Origin: Alectoria sarmentosa
Taxonomy: Eukaryota; Ascomycota; Lecanoromycetes; Lecanorales; Parmeliaceae
Assembly (NCBI GenBank): GCA_009733775.1
Contig: WOGZ01000049.1
Span: forward strand, 1 to 64,000
Reading direction: 5' to 3'
DNA length: 64,000 nt
The translations under genes and the position numbers were made by a program. Position 1 is the stretch's first letter. Each line of letters begins with the position of its first letter. The notes under the pieces are model-generated. The model was not told the origin of the DNA and ran no database searches. It saw nothing but the letters and a program-made list of their open reading frames with translations. Of this stretch, positions 48,467-58,010 are shown piece by piece.

Positions 48467-48978
48467 AAATTTCCTGCTAAGGTAGAGAATTGCCGTACGA
48501 TGACTCCCCCAGGGATTTGAGTACCTTCGACACCTACCATCTGCACCCTTAAGCCAATTCTTCATGAAGATTAGAGACAGAATTTGACGTCTCGCCTCTC
48601 CTCCGGCTAAGACGACGGTAGCCGGTTAGGCAAGAGGATTCTCTTAATATCCAGGAGACTCATGGCACGGGAAAGTCAATCGAAAAATCGAATGGCTGCC
48701 TAGAAGGTGCTGGGCAGTCATTTAGTCGCTGACAGATTAGCAACTATTGAGGCATTTTGATTTTCTCAGAGTGCCTGTAAAGATGGCTCGAACAGCCTTT
48801 TAATGGGATCTTAGTCAAAATTTGTAGGCTCTCAGAGCAAAGGTTGTTTGCTAACGTCCAAATCGACAGGATAACCACATTTGAGGAAGACAACGAATCG
48901 CTCAGTGAACAAAATCAAGCAGCCTCTACTCTTCCGTACATGCAGGCTCCGTGAGGCACCAGCCATGATAGCCTTGGT
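48467..48978. other. convergent 3' intergenic region
   Basis: About 510 bases between two convergent stops. No gene was recognised. Confidence 0.5.
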
Positions 48979-49975
48979 TTAGACTCCCTTCGTTGTCAAC
49001 ATCTCGTGGCCATGACTATCCAGTTTTGGTTCACCAGTCAGATATCTTGCAGGAAAGAATATGTTGAAAACGCCTACGCTCATAGCCATAAGCGCGCCGT
49101 CCAGGACAGCGAAATAAGTTTCATGCGTGATCAGGTACCCTTTCCAACCCTGTGATAGCTCGATGGCACGGTAGAAATTACGGACGATGATGCAGAAGGC
49201 CGAGAACGTCGTTACGATCAACAATACCCTCGAGATCGGCACAGCTCGGGCACGCCAAAGGAAGATGAGCCAGAGCAGTCCGAAAACACACATCGAGACG
49301 AGTTGAATGATGATACCAGCCATCATGATGTGTGTTCCAGGCGCGGTGTTTCCCGGCGGATCTTCTCCTCCGGCTTTGGATGCGCTAGCACCTCCAACGG
49401 CCTGAATGACAATCGAGACAACATCGAAGGATACGAAAATGGCAAGGTACATTCGTGCCGAAATGAGACTGTAGCGGCGGCCGTACTGCGCAATGATCTG
49501 GCCAAGGATGTAGTAGATAGCGGCACTGAAGAAGCAAGGTGCTGTACCCGTCAGCTCATGAATCTAAAGATGCTCGCTCGAGGGAAAGGCTTACAGATGA
49601 TGAGTATGGAAATCTGAAGAGAGAACAGACTCTTGTTGTATGGGCAGTTGTGGGCACCGGCTCGTCCAGCCCAGCCCAGGCACTCGCCTAGAATAATGAG
49701 TTAGCAGTTTCGGCATACGAGCTTGGTCAGGATTGCGTACCAAAGGCACCCAGCGCGAAAGCAGAATACCACCATTTGCGGCTCGTGGCCGCTTGCACAG
49801 CGTGCGCAAGCATGGAGAGAAAGAAGACGGCAGTGAAGACGATGCCGGCAGCAAGGTCAGGATCATAGCCATAGGTTGGTGCTATTGCGTTGGGATCGTA
49901 GGGGACGCATCCCTTGCCACGGCGTGAGTAATTTAGCGTGGCGGCAAGCGTGGATGACCGGTCGGACAGGGCCAT
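48979..49975 (-). CDS. RTA1-family lipid-translocating exporter-like protein
   Basis: Exons 49975-49741, 49687-49595 and 49541-48979 give 296 residues; both introns are 53 bp, the first with gctaact as branch site. Yeast relatives (Rsb1, Rta1, Rtm1) are seven-helix plasma-membrane proteins linked to sphingoid-base export and resistance to azoles or aminocholesterol. The order of landmarks is that of the family: an extracellular N-terminus with YGYDPDLAAGIVFTAVFF, GECLGWAGR, then IYYILGQIIAQYGRRYSLI, FVSFDVVSIVIQAVGGA, HIMMAGIIIQLVSMCVF, IIVRNFYRAIELSQGW and ETYFAVLDGALMAMSV. The VRNFYRAIE stretch is the most conserved family motif and is intact. No signal peptide is needed. Confidence 0.9.
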
Positions 49976-50840
49976 TTCGAGGAATTATGGATCGCAGAAA
50001 AGGAGAGGTGAACGATTATTTCAAATGGCTCGTATACAATATGAGGGAATACGCTTTGGGGAGTGTCTACGGCTACTCAAGAGCAAAAGAGAAATCCTGG
50101 CTTTATAGGCAGAGCTCAAAAGCCTGACTAATCCTACACTCTACATGAGGTGTGCAAGAAGCGAGGAAGGAAACCATGCAGGCGAGTGGCTTGGTCACAC
50201 CATTGACCGCTCTGCTGAAGGGCAATAGCCAATAGAGGCAAAGAGCATGAGATTGATATAGATTCAGTGAGATGAGGCTCCAACTTTGTCCTCCAAGATT
50301 ATATGAGGCCGTCTCGAAATGTCAGTCAAGACGCGAAGTTTTGTGAGCGGCTGAAGAGCCGTTGCCAAATCTCGGTTATCTCAGATTTCTCGCGTCTTGG
50401 CATCACAATAGGGTTTAGCGTGATATCGAGAAGGTTGCCGCCGGCGCATGGCGTGACTGGCGTCAAATTCGGCGACACTGTCAGGCCGAATTCCATCATT
50501 CTTGGCCTTTTGCCCGGTCAATCAGTGGCTGAGCATCTACCGGGGGACCAATTACAATCAATAATAATGTCGGTCAAACCATTGTTAATCAGGCCGCTTC
50601 AAGGTTCGCGGTACTGCTCAGAAGGCCGATTGAGGCTGAAGACCCTGTATCCTACGTCAACGACAGTCCGTCAGAATCGGAGCCGGATAAAGTGATTGTC
50701 ACTGCTAGATGACGATCAAGCAGCTATGTAGAACGACTTTTGTATATATGCATGTTGCGAGTGACACATGCAGCAGACTCATATGAAAAGCATTAAGCCT
50801 TGTCAAATCTCTTTCGATAGTAGTCCAAACTCCTTTTGTC
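49976..50840. other. divergent intergenic region
   Basis: It contains the promoters of the leftward RTA1-family gene and the rightward Zn2Cys6 regulator. A 130-codon plus-strand frame (50303-50695) has no recognised family and is not called. Confidence 0.45.
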
Positions 50841-52620
50841 ATGGTTGGTGTCCCGGGAAAATCCAAGGGCTGCACTACATGTAGGAGGCGGAAAATCCGC
50901 GTAAGCACTCTATTCTTCTCCTGTCGTCGAGCTATTCACCAACGCCCATTTCAGTGCGATCTTCAAGAACCCTTCTGCAAGACATGCACCAAAAGCCGCC
51001 GAGTTTGCGAAGGCTATGCACGCTTTCCAGTCTTTCTCAACCGCACCTTGCAGGGCCCAGAAAAGAGATATGGCCTCGAAGAAGTCAAGACTCCCTTCTC
51101 GCAATCATCAGATCGAGATGTATCCCAGCCACAGCCCATGGTATCCAATATTGATTTCCAGCGGGGACTTGTAGAGAGCCGCAGAGCCTACGATAACCGC
51201 ATTCTTGTTCAGCCTGATGACTCCGCTGCATTCGACCAGCAGATCATCTCGACACTATGGGAGAAATACACCCCTTCCATTAGCAGCGTCCAAGCTGGAA
51301 CACCCTGTGTCTGGCTCCAGCACATAATCGACCTTCCGACTCGGGGGATGCCTTTGCAACTGTCTCTCAAGGCTTTCGCGATGACACGGATAGGCTGGAT
51401 CAACAAAGATGAAACGCTGGTTCTGCGAGGCAACATGTGTTACGGTCGTGCCTTGAATGCGATTCAAAATTCTCTTTCGTCAGAGGCTTCCATGTGGGAC
51501 GAGTTGTTTGCTGCTGGTTATGTCTTGTCGGTTTACGAGGTAGAGATCCTTCCGAGGTCTCCCTCTCAATTCAGAACAAGCTGACACCTCTCCAGCTATT
51601 CGAATCAACTACTCCCTCGATAGCCGGGTGGAACAACCACATATCTGGCCTCAAGCACCTGGTCCTTGTGCGAGGTCCACAGAGACATATGACGCCATTC
51701 GCACGAGCCGTTCTTGAAGAGTTTCGTACCTCCTCGGTATGCATCCTGTAGCCGACGCTTTTACCCCACACGTCAATATAATAATCTATTGCCCCTAGAT
51801 GATCCAGTGTATACAATACCGCAAGTCAACATTCCTCGGAAACCCGGAATGGTTGACGCTGCCCTGGAGCGAGACGGGCAAAGACATCTACCAGCAACTC
51901 TACGACAAAGGCTTTGTGCTGGCGGCACTGTTGGAGGAAATTGACAATGCAGGATTTACGAAAGAGAACAACAACATTTCAATCCTGTTCGAATTCTTGG
52001 GGCGCCTCTACAGCTTGGACAAGGAACTGAACCTCTGGTACCACGAGATCCTCAAGGAGTCCCCATCGCCCCTCTACTCCACATCTCCCGACTGGCGTTT
52101 GAAAGACGCCGTAGAACCTCGCAGACTCCCATCCTTCGCGTTCCATACTCTCCGTCTCGCCAATATAGTTGTCACATATTGGGGATTAAGCCTCATCCTC
52201 AGCAATACCATCGCCCTCGCATGCCAGCATGTACTATCCATCAACACCCAAGTGCCCGCTCAATCATCAGCCTCTACCCTGGCTCAAGCCCCTCAAGACC
52301 TTCAGACAATGTCCCTCCTTCTCCTCGAAACTCACACCAGTGCTCACCGCCTAGAGCTCGCTACCAACATCATCCGCTCAATGCCCTACTGTCTGAACGA
52401 CAACATGGGCCTTATGGGCGCCCAAAAAAGCCTGTTTGCGTTGCGGACCGCTCTCTTCGCTTTACATCGTAATCCAGGCGAAGAACTGAAGTGGTGTCAG
52501 AGTATGTATCAGGAGTTGGAGAGTAAGAAAGGTTTAAAATATGCGCGAGAGATTGCGAATTTAGATGGGAGGTACAGTGCTGTTGGCAGAGATAGTTTAC
52601 CACTACAGATATCTCATTGA
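50841..52620 (+). CDS. Zn2Cys6 fungal transcription factor
   Basis: Exons 50841-50900, 50955-51539, 51596-51736 and 51799-52620 give 535 residues. The binuclear zinc cluster is at the N-terminus: KGCTTCRRRKIR, then across intron 1 CDLQEPFCKTCTKSRRVCEGY. Intron 1 is 54 bp, a multiple of three without stop, so the unspliced frame is open but would insert 18 residues into the zinc loop; the GTAAGC donor and ttcag acceptor support splicing. The middle and C-terminal parts match the fungal-specific regulatory region (PF11951-like) with QIISTLWEKYTP, QLSLKAFAMTRIG, GWNNHISGLKHLVLVRGP and FEFLGRLYSLDKELN. A nuclear DNA-binding role is expected. It diverges from the RTA1-family gene with 865 bp between starts, so it could regulate it, but nothing shows this. 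Confidence 0.9.
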
Positions 52621-53983
52621 TCGGCAAGACCCAACGGTACCTTGATGGAAGGTGTTGAAAGACAAGGAGCAAGGCCTCGGCAAGTCGGCCGGAATAAAAG
52701 AAATTCCATGGAATATAAATGAAGTTAGCAGCCAATTCCCCAGACAGCGGCGGTACTTTAGCTCAAGCTGAAGCCGTGTCTTGCGTCGAAACACTGTCCT
52801 CCGACTATCAGAGCTATTCGTTGTAATTGACCGCCAGGTGCTTAATCCGGTAGCCAGTTCGAGGACAAATCGCAATCTAGGTCGAGTCAACTTTAGTGGC
52901 GCATTGTTGACATGGCTGAAACTTCGAGTATTGCGGAGGGTTAACCAATCCCTAAGGATATCTCCTATATGGGTTATTCTTTTTGTGATTCTTGGGTTTG
53001 GAGTTCGATATCGGCATGGCAATATTTTTTGCCTTTTGTTTTCTTGTGTTTTCCCTTTTTGCGGCTCAGAGGTATCTCCTTCTTCTTCTTCTTCTTCTTC
53101 TTCTTCTTCTTCTTCTTTCGACAGACCTGGAAGCCAGTGTGACCAGGCAACCCTTGAGACAGATCACACGCTTGACCTCCCATTCCTTTTCAATCCAAGC
53201 TCACTTAGCTAGGGACGATGCTTTTATCTCGACACAACACAAGCGCCGCAAATACCCCTCCTTCCCTCCCTCCCATCTTGTCTGATCTGCCAGCGAGATC
53301 TACGCTGTGTTGAAGACCCACATTGCAGCCAGGGTTCTTGTAGGCAGCATATCCTTATGCATTGCTTCTCGCAAGAGGTGCTGGGATGGAGCAGGCCAAG
53401 CTAAAAATGAACGAACCACACAGACCTTAGGAGCTGAAACGGCGTATGGGTGGGAATCATAGAGACGACGGGGATTCATAGCATGTGTAGAGGACTCCAA
53501 CACTCCTCATGCTTTCTTACTACGAAAGAAAATCCCGGAGCACTTTACTACCAGTAAGATCGTTTTCCTCCCCTTCAAAGGGAGACCTAATGCCGGACAG
53601 ACCTTTGATGTCTCCTCATCTACAGTGCTTCCTTCGTTCTCGCGACAAAGAAGTGGCGTCGTTCAATCTCAGACCGAAAGGCAGAAGAACTATCCAACAC
53701 TCTACTATCAAAGATGTCTGTCTGCCCTTTTGAGTGGGATGCCAATATCTCACTGGAACTAGGAGTTGTTGCTGATATCTAAATAAACGAGCGTGATTGG
53801 GTATTAGGGCTGGAACAAAAGGCTCAATCAAAACAACGCATGAATTTCCCTAAACGCCTTTCCAAGATGGTCCGGAAACCTGATGAGCTCGGCACTGCCG
53901 AGAGAGTCCACCCCACCAACTCGCTCATCTCTCACCCCGTTTCTTCTCACCTCCCCACTCTCTATCACCCCACTGTCCCACAA
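52621..53983. other. gene-free region with CTT microsatellite
   Basis: A (CTT)13 tract lies at 53079-53117. From about 53750 on, the DNA is the shared 3' flank of cassette A. No gene was recognised between 52621 and 53750. Confidence 0.5.
53079..53117. repeat. (CTT)n microsatellite
   Basis: An uninterrupted trinucleotide run of about 13 units in non-coding DNA. Confidence 0.9.
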
Positions 53984-54379
53984 TCAGTCGTCAATGTTAT
54001 CGTCCTCATTTTTCCAAACGGCGCAAACTTTGTCCCCAACATACTTCATGGTGACAGCTCGGTTGTCGGTGGAGGAACAATCTTCTCGATCCAGAGCCCC
54101 TTTCCCCATCCGACCTGTAATCTTTATGATATCAGCACCTTTCGGCTCATCGGGCTGAATCTCGAAGTAGCACATGGGAGGGTCCTCTGTGTCGATGTCT
54201 CGGTAGCTGCCGGGAACAATCTTGCCGGAGCCGAACCTGACATTTGCCGTCGGATAACGAGCAGCGTTGTCAATAGAGATGGGTTTCTGGACGGGGAGAG
54301 TCTCAGAAGTCGGAGTGTGGCTGGGAGTGTGGTTCGTGGGTGATTCTTGTAAGCGGGAGTCGACTGTGGATTGATTCAT
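53984..54379 (-). CDS. small protein of cassette A, unknown function
   Basis: A single exon of 131 residues on the minus strand. The N-terminal third is Ser/Thr/Pro-rich (SPTNHTPSHTPTSETLPVQK); the rest looks like a compact domain of beta strands (TANVRFGSGKIVPGSYRDID, PPMCYFEIQPDEP, ADIIKITGRMGKG, AVTMKYVGDKVCAVWK) ending acidic. There is no signal peptide or membrane helix, so it is probably intracellular. A TATA box lies about 190 bases upstream at a position like that in cassettes B and C. I recognise no family. Coding status rests on the conserved promoter block and an uninterrupted frame. Confidence 0.55.
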   Translation of the reverse strand: MNQSTVDSRLQESPTNHTPSHTPTSETLPVQKPISIDNAARYPTANVRFGSGKIVPGSYRDIDTEDPPMCYFEIQPDEPKGADIIKITGRMGKGALDREDCSSTDNRAVTMKYVGDKVCAVWKNEDDNIDD

Positions 54380-54565
54380 TTGGGACGTGGTGTATGCTTA
54401 TTTGAGGCCGTCGAATAATGTTGGCTTGGCGCGTGTGTGCTCTTGTACTGGTTGCGGACTTGGAAGCTGTGTGTGTGTGCGTGTGTGAGAGAGAGAGAAG
54501 ACCATGTGTATGCTGCATGCGTTTATCGAATACGAGGATAAAAGAGAGAAGAGCGAGGACCCTTT

Positions 54566-54573
54566 CCTTTATA
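54566..54573 (-). promoter_or_regulatory. TATA box of cassette A
   Basis: TATAAAGG on the minus strand, about 190 bases upstream of the start at 54379. The surrounding block (gagtataaaggaaaggg) matches the block of cassette B. Confidence 0.55.
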
Positions 54574-55448
54574 CTCACTCTGAACCTATCAAATCTTCAG
54601 GACAACAAAGAGGAAAGGAATGGTGATATGAAACAGTATCGCGCAAGCCCCATGACAGAGAGAAAAAAGACAACATCCCGCCTCGACGAAACAAAGAATC
54701 GGGTATCGTCCAATTGGTGAAATATTTCAAATGTGAACGGATGCCCAACGTATGGATCGCGGAGACTGAGAAGGAGAAGTGGAGACGAGCAGGTGGTGTG
54801 CGATTCGTTAGGGCAGACCGTTAGAAGGCAGGAGATGTCCCGCCCTGAATGAACGACGACTTTTTGAAAACCTGCCGTCGATTGGAGATGTTTTCGAGAT
54901 GATAGGGACTGAGGGAGAGACTGAAGAGGATGACACGGTATGATTACTAAGCTGAGATGGAAGTGTCGGTCGGAAACCCGTGCGGACAGAGTAGAAAGAC
55001 AAATGGGGTAGGAAGCTGGGGCAGTGCGGTAAGTATGCAAAACTTGAAGCACCCTTTACCAATTGTTCGAAAGTAAACTTATCGCGAAGGCTAGGTTCAA
55101 GGGAGTCTCTTTTCCCGTCTCTCTCTGCAATTTCTGGTTGGGTTTACGAGTATTTTCATTGGAATTAGGTGCTGCTGATGTCTGTCTAAACAAAGGAGCG
55201 TGATTTGGAGTGTTGGTGCTGAAGCTGAAAGAAAGAAAGAAAAATCTCAAGAAAAGCAGCGCATGAATCTTCCTAAAACGCCAACCCGAGCTCAAAGTCC
55301 CCTCGCAGGTTCAAAAGAATGAAAACAATTCCTCCACGTTTGACTGGCCCTCGTACATGCGTCCAGACGAGACCACATGACTCTGAACCTCGACCTTGCC
55401 TGAAGATTCCACCCCCACCGATTCCGTCCATTTCCATCCGATTCTGCG
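54574..55448. other. spacer between cassettes A and B
   Basis: Non-coding flank DNA. The part from about 54830 to 55290 is similar to 56390-57060 left of cassette C. No independent gene was recognised. Confidence 0.5.
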
Positions 55449-55856
55449 TCACCACGGCACGAGGAGGATCGTCACTTTCGGACCCTTCTGCCCAGAAAAA
55501 AACCTCACATGCACCCTCATATTGTCCGACCAGACGCCTCCTACGCTCTCCCTAGCATTTTTCGCGTGTTCGCCAATGAGTACATGCTTCTTATCTTCTT
55601 GGTTTCCGGGTCGAAATAGCATTAAAATCATGACATATTCATCATCTCGGTTGGGATCAGAACCTGTATATTGTTCGGGGAGCACAGTGCCCCAGTCCCA
55701 GCAGTCTACTATTTTCCTCTCAGATTAGTTGTAATAAGGGAGTTTCTCAATGGCGTACTCACGCTGAGGATGTGCAGCTTTATCTGCCCTTGGATAGTCC
55801 GGGTCAGAACCATGGGTCCAGGCCTCTACATGAAATGCGTTGTTCGAGTCAGACAT
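55449..55856 (-). CDS. small protein of cassette B, unknown function
   Basis: Exons 55856-55763 and 55708-55449 give 117 residues. The 54-bp intron has GTGAGT, an actaatc branch and an atag acceptor, strong evidence of a real gene. The protein starts MSDSNNAFHVEAW, has an aromatic stretch LDCWDWGTVLPEQYTGSDP across and after the splice, then strands EYVMILMLFRPG, KKHVLIGEH, MRVHVRFFSG and KVTILLVPW. No signal peptide is visible. No family was recognised. It starts MSD like cassette C, and the sequence just upstream of the ATG (gctgatg-type) is shared with C, but the bodies differ. A TATA box lies about 282 bases upstream. Confidence 0.6.
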
Positions 55857-56134
55857 GATCGCTGATGTTTGAGGCTATGGGCTCGTGGATCAAGGACGTT
55901 TAGCTTGCGTGAAGTCCTGTAGTGCTTGTGGAAGCTGTGTGTATGGACGTTTGCGTGTATGGGTGCTGTGTCTGAACGCTTCGTGTGAATATTGTGGAGA
56001 AATGCTTGTGTACGTGGATAGTGTGGGTAAATGCCGTGTGCGTGGATGCCGTGTGTAGAGGCTGAGGGAGTATGAATGCTGTGGAAGGAGTCTGAGTGTA
56101 TGGATTTCTGTGTATGAGAAGAGCGAGGGCCTCT

Positions 56135-56142
56135 CCTTTATA
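56135..56142 (-). promoter_or_regulatory. TATA box of cassette B
   Basis: TATAAAGG on the minus strand with gaggcc following, about 282 bases upstream of the start at 55856. The plus-strand context agaagagcgagg matches that of cassette A. Confidence 0.55.
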
Positions 56143-57147
56143 CCCATCATGAGAATGGCAGCCTTTGGGTTCAACAACAAGGCAGGAAAAGATGGTACGA
56201 GGCGGCCTCGTACTATTCACTCCATAGAGAGAAGAGAGAGCGCTCGCCTTGACTTGAAAGAGCATCGAGTGTCTTCCATTGGACGGGCAACGGGTCCCAA
56301 CGTATGCACAGCAGAGGCTGAGTAGAATACTCAAGTGGATAAGACAATGAGATAATGTGCCAGTTGTAATGCAGAGAGTAGGCAGGAGCTGTCCGCCTTG
56401 ACTGAACACGGACTTTTGAACTTTTCGTAGGTTATGATTTTCCGAAGGACGACCGCCCAACGGGACAGCGCAGACCGAGTAAGACACTGGAGAGGATGAT
56501 AAGATTACCATCTGGATGACCGCCTGAGGGCGTGGCATAGATGACGCAAAAGGCTGCACGGATGATTCGATTACCGAGGGAGGACCGCCTGACGGGACGG
56601 CGCAGGTCGAGCAAGATACTGGAGAGACTGATGCGATTACCGCCTTGACGAGACGGCACAGAATGAGCAAGAGGCAGGAGGGGAGCATATCATTTACCAA
56701 GTTGAGATGGGATGTAGGTCGGTAACCGTGCAGATGAAGCAGAAAGACGAGGAAGCGCAGCGGTGGAAAGGAAGGTGACAAGGCGCTAGTCTGCCTGGTT
56801 TTCATGACGTTGATGGAAGCTTGAAGCACCCTTTACAATTGATGGTAGTTAATGGTATGGCGAAGAACAGGTTCGGTAGAGCAGTCGACATCTAGCAGAA
56901 TCTCCTCCCATGTCTCTCTGCATTTGTGACTGAGGTACGAGTATCTCTATTGGAATTAAGTGCTGTGTGGCTGGTATCTAAATAAAAGAGCGTGGTCGGA
57001 GTCTTAGGCCTGGAACAAAGAAACTCAAAAAAGTAACGCATGGTTTCCCCAGAACACCAAATCATAACCAAACTCCTGCAGCTGAAAGAATGAAGCTGTG
57101 CCCTATTCTCTGCTCTGTCATGGCACCTGCGCCCAAATGAAACGTGA
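56143..57147. other. spacer between cassettes B and C
   Basis: Non-coding flank DNA with internal sub-repeats of about 120 bases (copies near 56440-56560 and 56560-56660), each with a ccgcc-tga-cggg and actggagag pattern. A 309-codon minus-strand open frame crosses it, but its composition and the inner repeats make it an artefact. Confidence 0.55.
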
Positions 57148-57681
57148 TCACCTCGGAGCCCTCAACGCTGCCGAGATATGCAATCTGACCGATTGCTCTT
57201 CTTCTCCACCCCTTTGTTCACCAACACCTCCAACACTCTCTGAAATCTCTTCGTAGATCTTCTTGACTGCGGTAAGGCGACCATTTGATGAATATTCCAA
57301 ATGTACAGTATCGCCCAGTCTGAGGTAAATTCGGCTTGTGCTATCTTGTTCGCCTCTGGCAATTGCTTGCAGACGGGCTTCTGTTTCAGCAGCGTCTAAC
57401 ATACTGCCTTGGACGACCAAAGGTCGATCCGTGATTGTTAGATATCCCTCTACATCGTGAGTTGTCGGATTCCCAACTTCGTCATTCAATGGGCCTTTTC
57501 CGTCAATCGGAACAATGTGGATCGCCCCCAGGTAAGCGGGGGCACCAGCGTGAGTCTGGTTTTCGATACAGACTTTGCCGACGCGCGGGATTGTAACGTC
57601 CCAAGTGGGAGTGTCGCTGCTGCTGCTGCTGCTGCTGCTGGATGCTTGAGCGCTAGATGCAGATTGTTGCTGGTCGGACAT
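57148..57681 (-). CDS. small protein of cassette C, unknown function
   Basis: A single exon of 177 residues on the minus strand, starting MSDQQQSASSAQ with a polyserine run coded by a (TGC)n tract. The folded part has strands such as TWDVTIPRVGKVCIENQ, YLGAIHIVPIDGKG, VEGYLTITDRPLVVQG and RIYLRLGDTVHLEYSS, then a helix VKKIYEEISESVGG and a basic end. It looks like a small beta-rich intracellular protein. No family was recognised. A TATA-like element lies about 195 bases upstream. It shares the flanks and the MSD start of cassette B, but the body cannot be aligned with confidence. Confidence 0.6.
   Translation of the reverse strand: MSDQQQSASSAQASSSSSSSSSDTPTWDVTIPRVGKVCIENQTHAGAPAYLGAIHIVPIDGKGPLNDEVGNPTTHDVEGYLTITDRPLVVQGSMLDAAETEARLQAIARGEQDSTSRIYLRLGDTVHLEYSSNGRLTAVKKIYEEISESVGGVGEQRGGEEEQSVRLHISAALRAPR
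57616..57640. repeat. (GCT)n microsatellite inside coding sequence
   Basis: About eight GCT units that code the serine run of the cassette C protein on the minus strand. Length variation here would change only the polyserine linker. Confidence 0.85.
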
Positions 57682-57874
57682 CGTGGCTGATGTATGACGA
57701 TTTGGGAGTCTAGGTAAAGGAGTGAGGAATTCGAGTTCTGTATGAGTCTTTTTGCTTTGTTTCGTTTGTGCTGTGTGTACTATGTGTACTTTATGTGTGG
57801 ACGTTGTGTAGCTGTGTGTATAGACGTTGTACGTGTTTGTAAATCATAGGACTACAAGAGAGCAGGACAGCTGC

Positions 57875-57882
57875 TTCTTATA
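57875..57882 (-). promoter_or_regulatory. TATA-like element of cassette C
   Basis: TATAAGAA on the minus strand, about 195 bases upstream of the start at 57681, preceded by gtgag as in cassette A. It is weaker than the A and B elements. Confidence 0.45.
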
Positions 57883-58010
57883 CTCACGATGACACCGCCT
57901 GGCTTCTGAGACAGCACAGGCTAAGTAAGATACTGGAGAGCATGATCCAAGGCGACAATGTGACAACTCATACTACATAAAGAAGGCAGGAGCTATTCGT
58001 CTCGAGAAGC

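Larger units (their letters stand above)
53750..58010. repeat. three tandem cassettes with shared flanks
   Basis: Three consecutive units (about 53750-55000, 55010-56800 and 56800-58010) share non-coding blocks. Left of each gene is a similar block: tatctaaataaacgagcgtg (A, 53779), tgtctaaacaaaggagcgtg (B, 55186) and tatctaaataaaagagcgtg (C, 56973), followed by a gcatgaattt-like sequence. Further left, B and C also share cttgaagcaccctttac and gtctctctctgca-like segments. Right of each gene is a GT-rich stretch and then a shared TATA block. Inner sub-repeats (gagcaagatactggagag, about 56485 and 56605) occur in cassette C's left flank and again near 57920. The coding parts are far less alike than the flanks. 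This reads as old tandem duplication. Confidence 0.75.

Noticed and set aside
48979..52620. Functional pair of Zn2Cys6 regulator and RTA1-family exporter
   Set aside because: They are divergent neighbours, which fits a regulator-target pair, but no binding site or other evidence in the sequence links them.
55900..56829. 309-codon minus-strand open frame
   Set aside because: It runs through the cassette B promoter and the inner sub-repeats. Its composition follows the repeat words and it has no start context or family resemblance.
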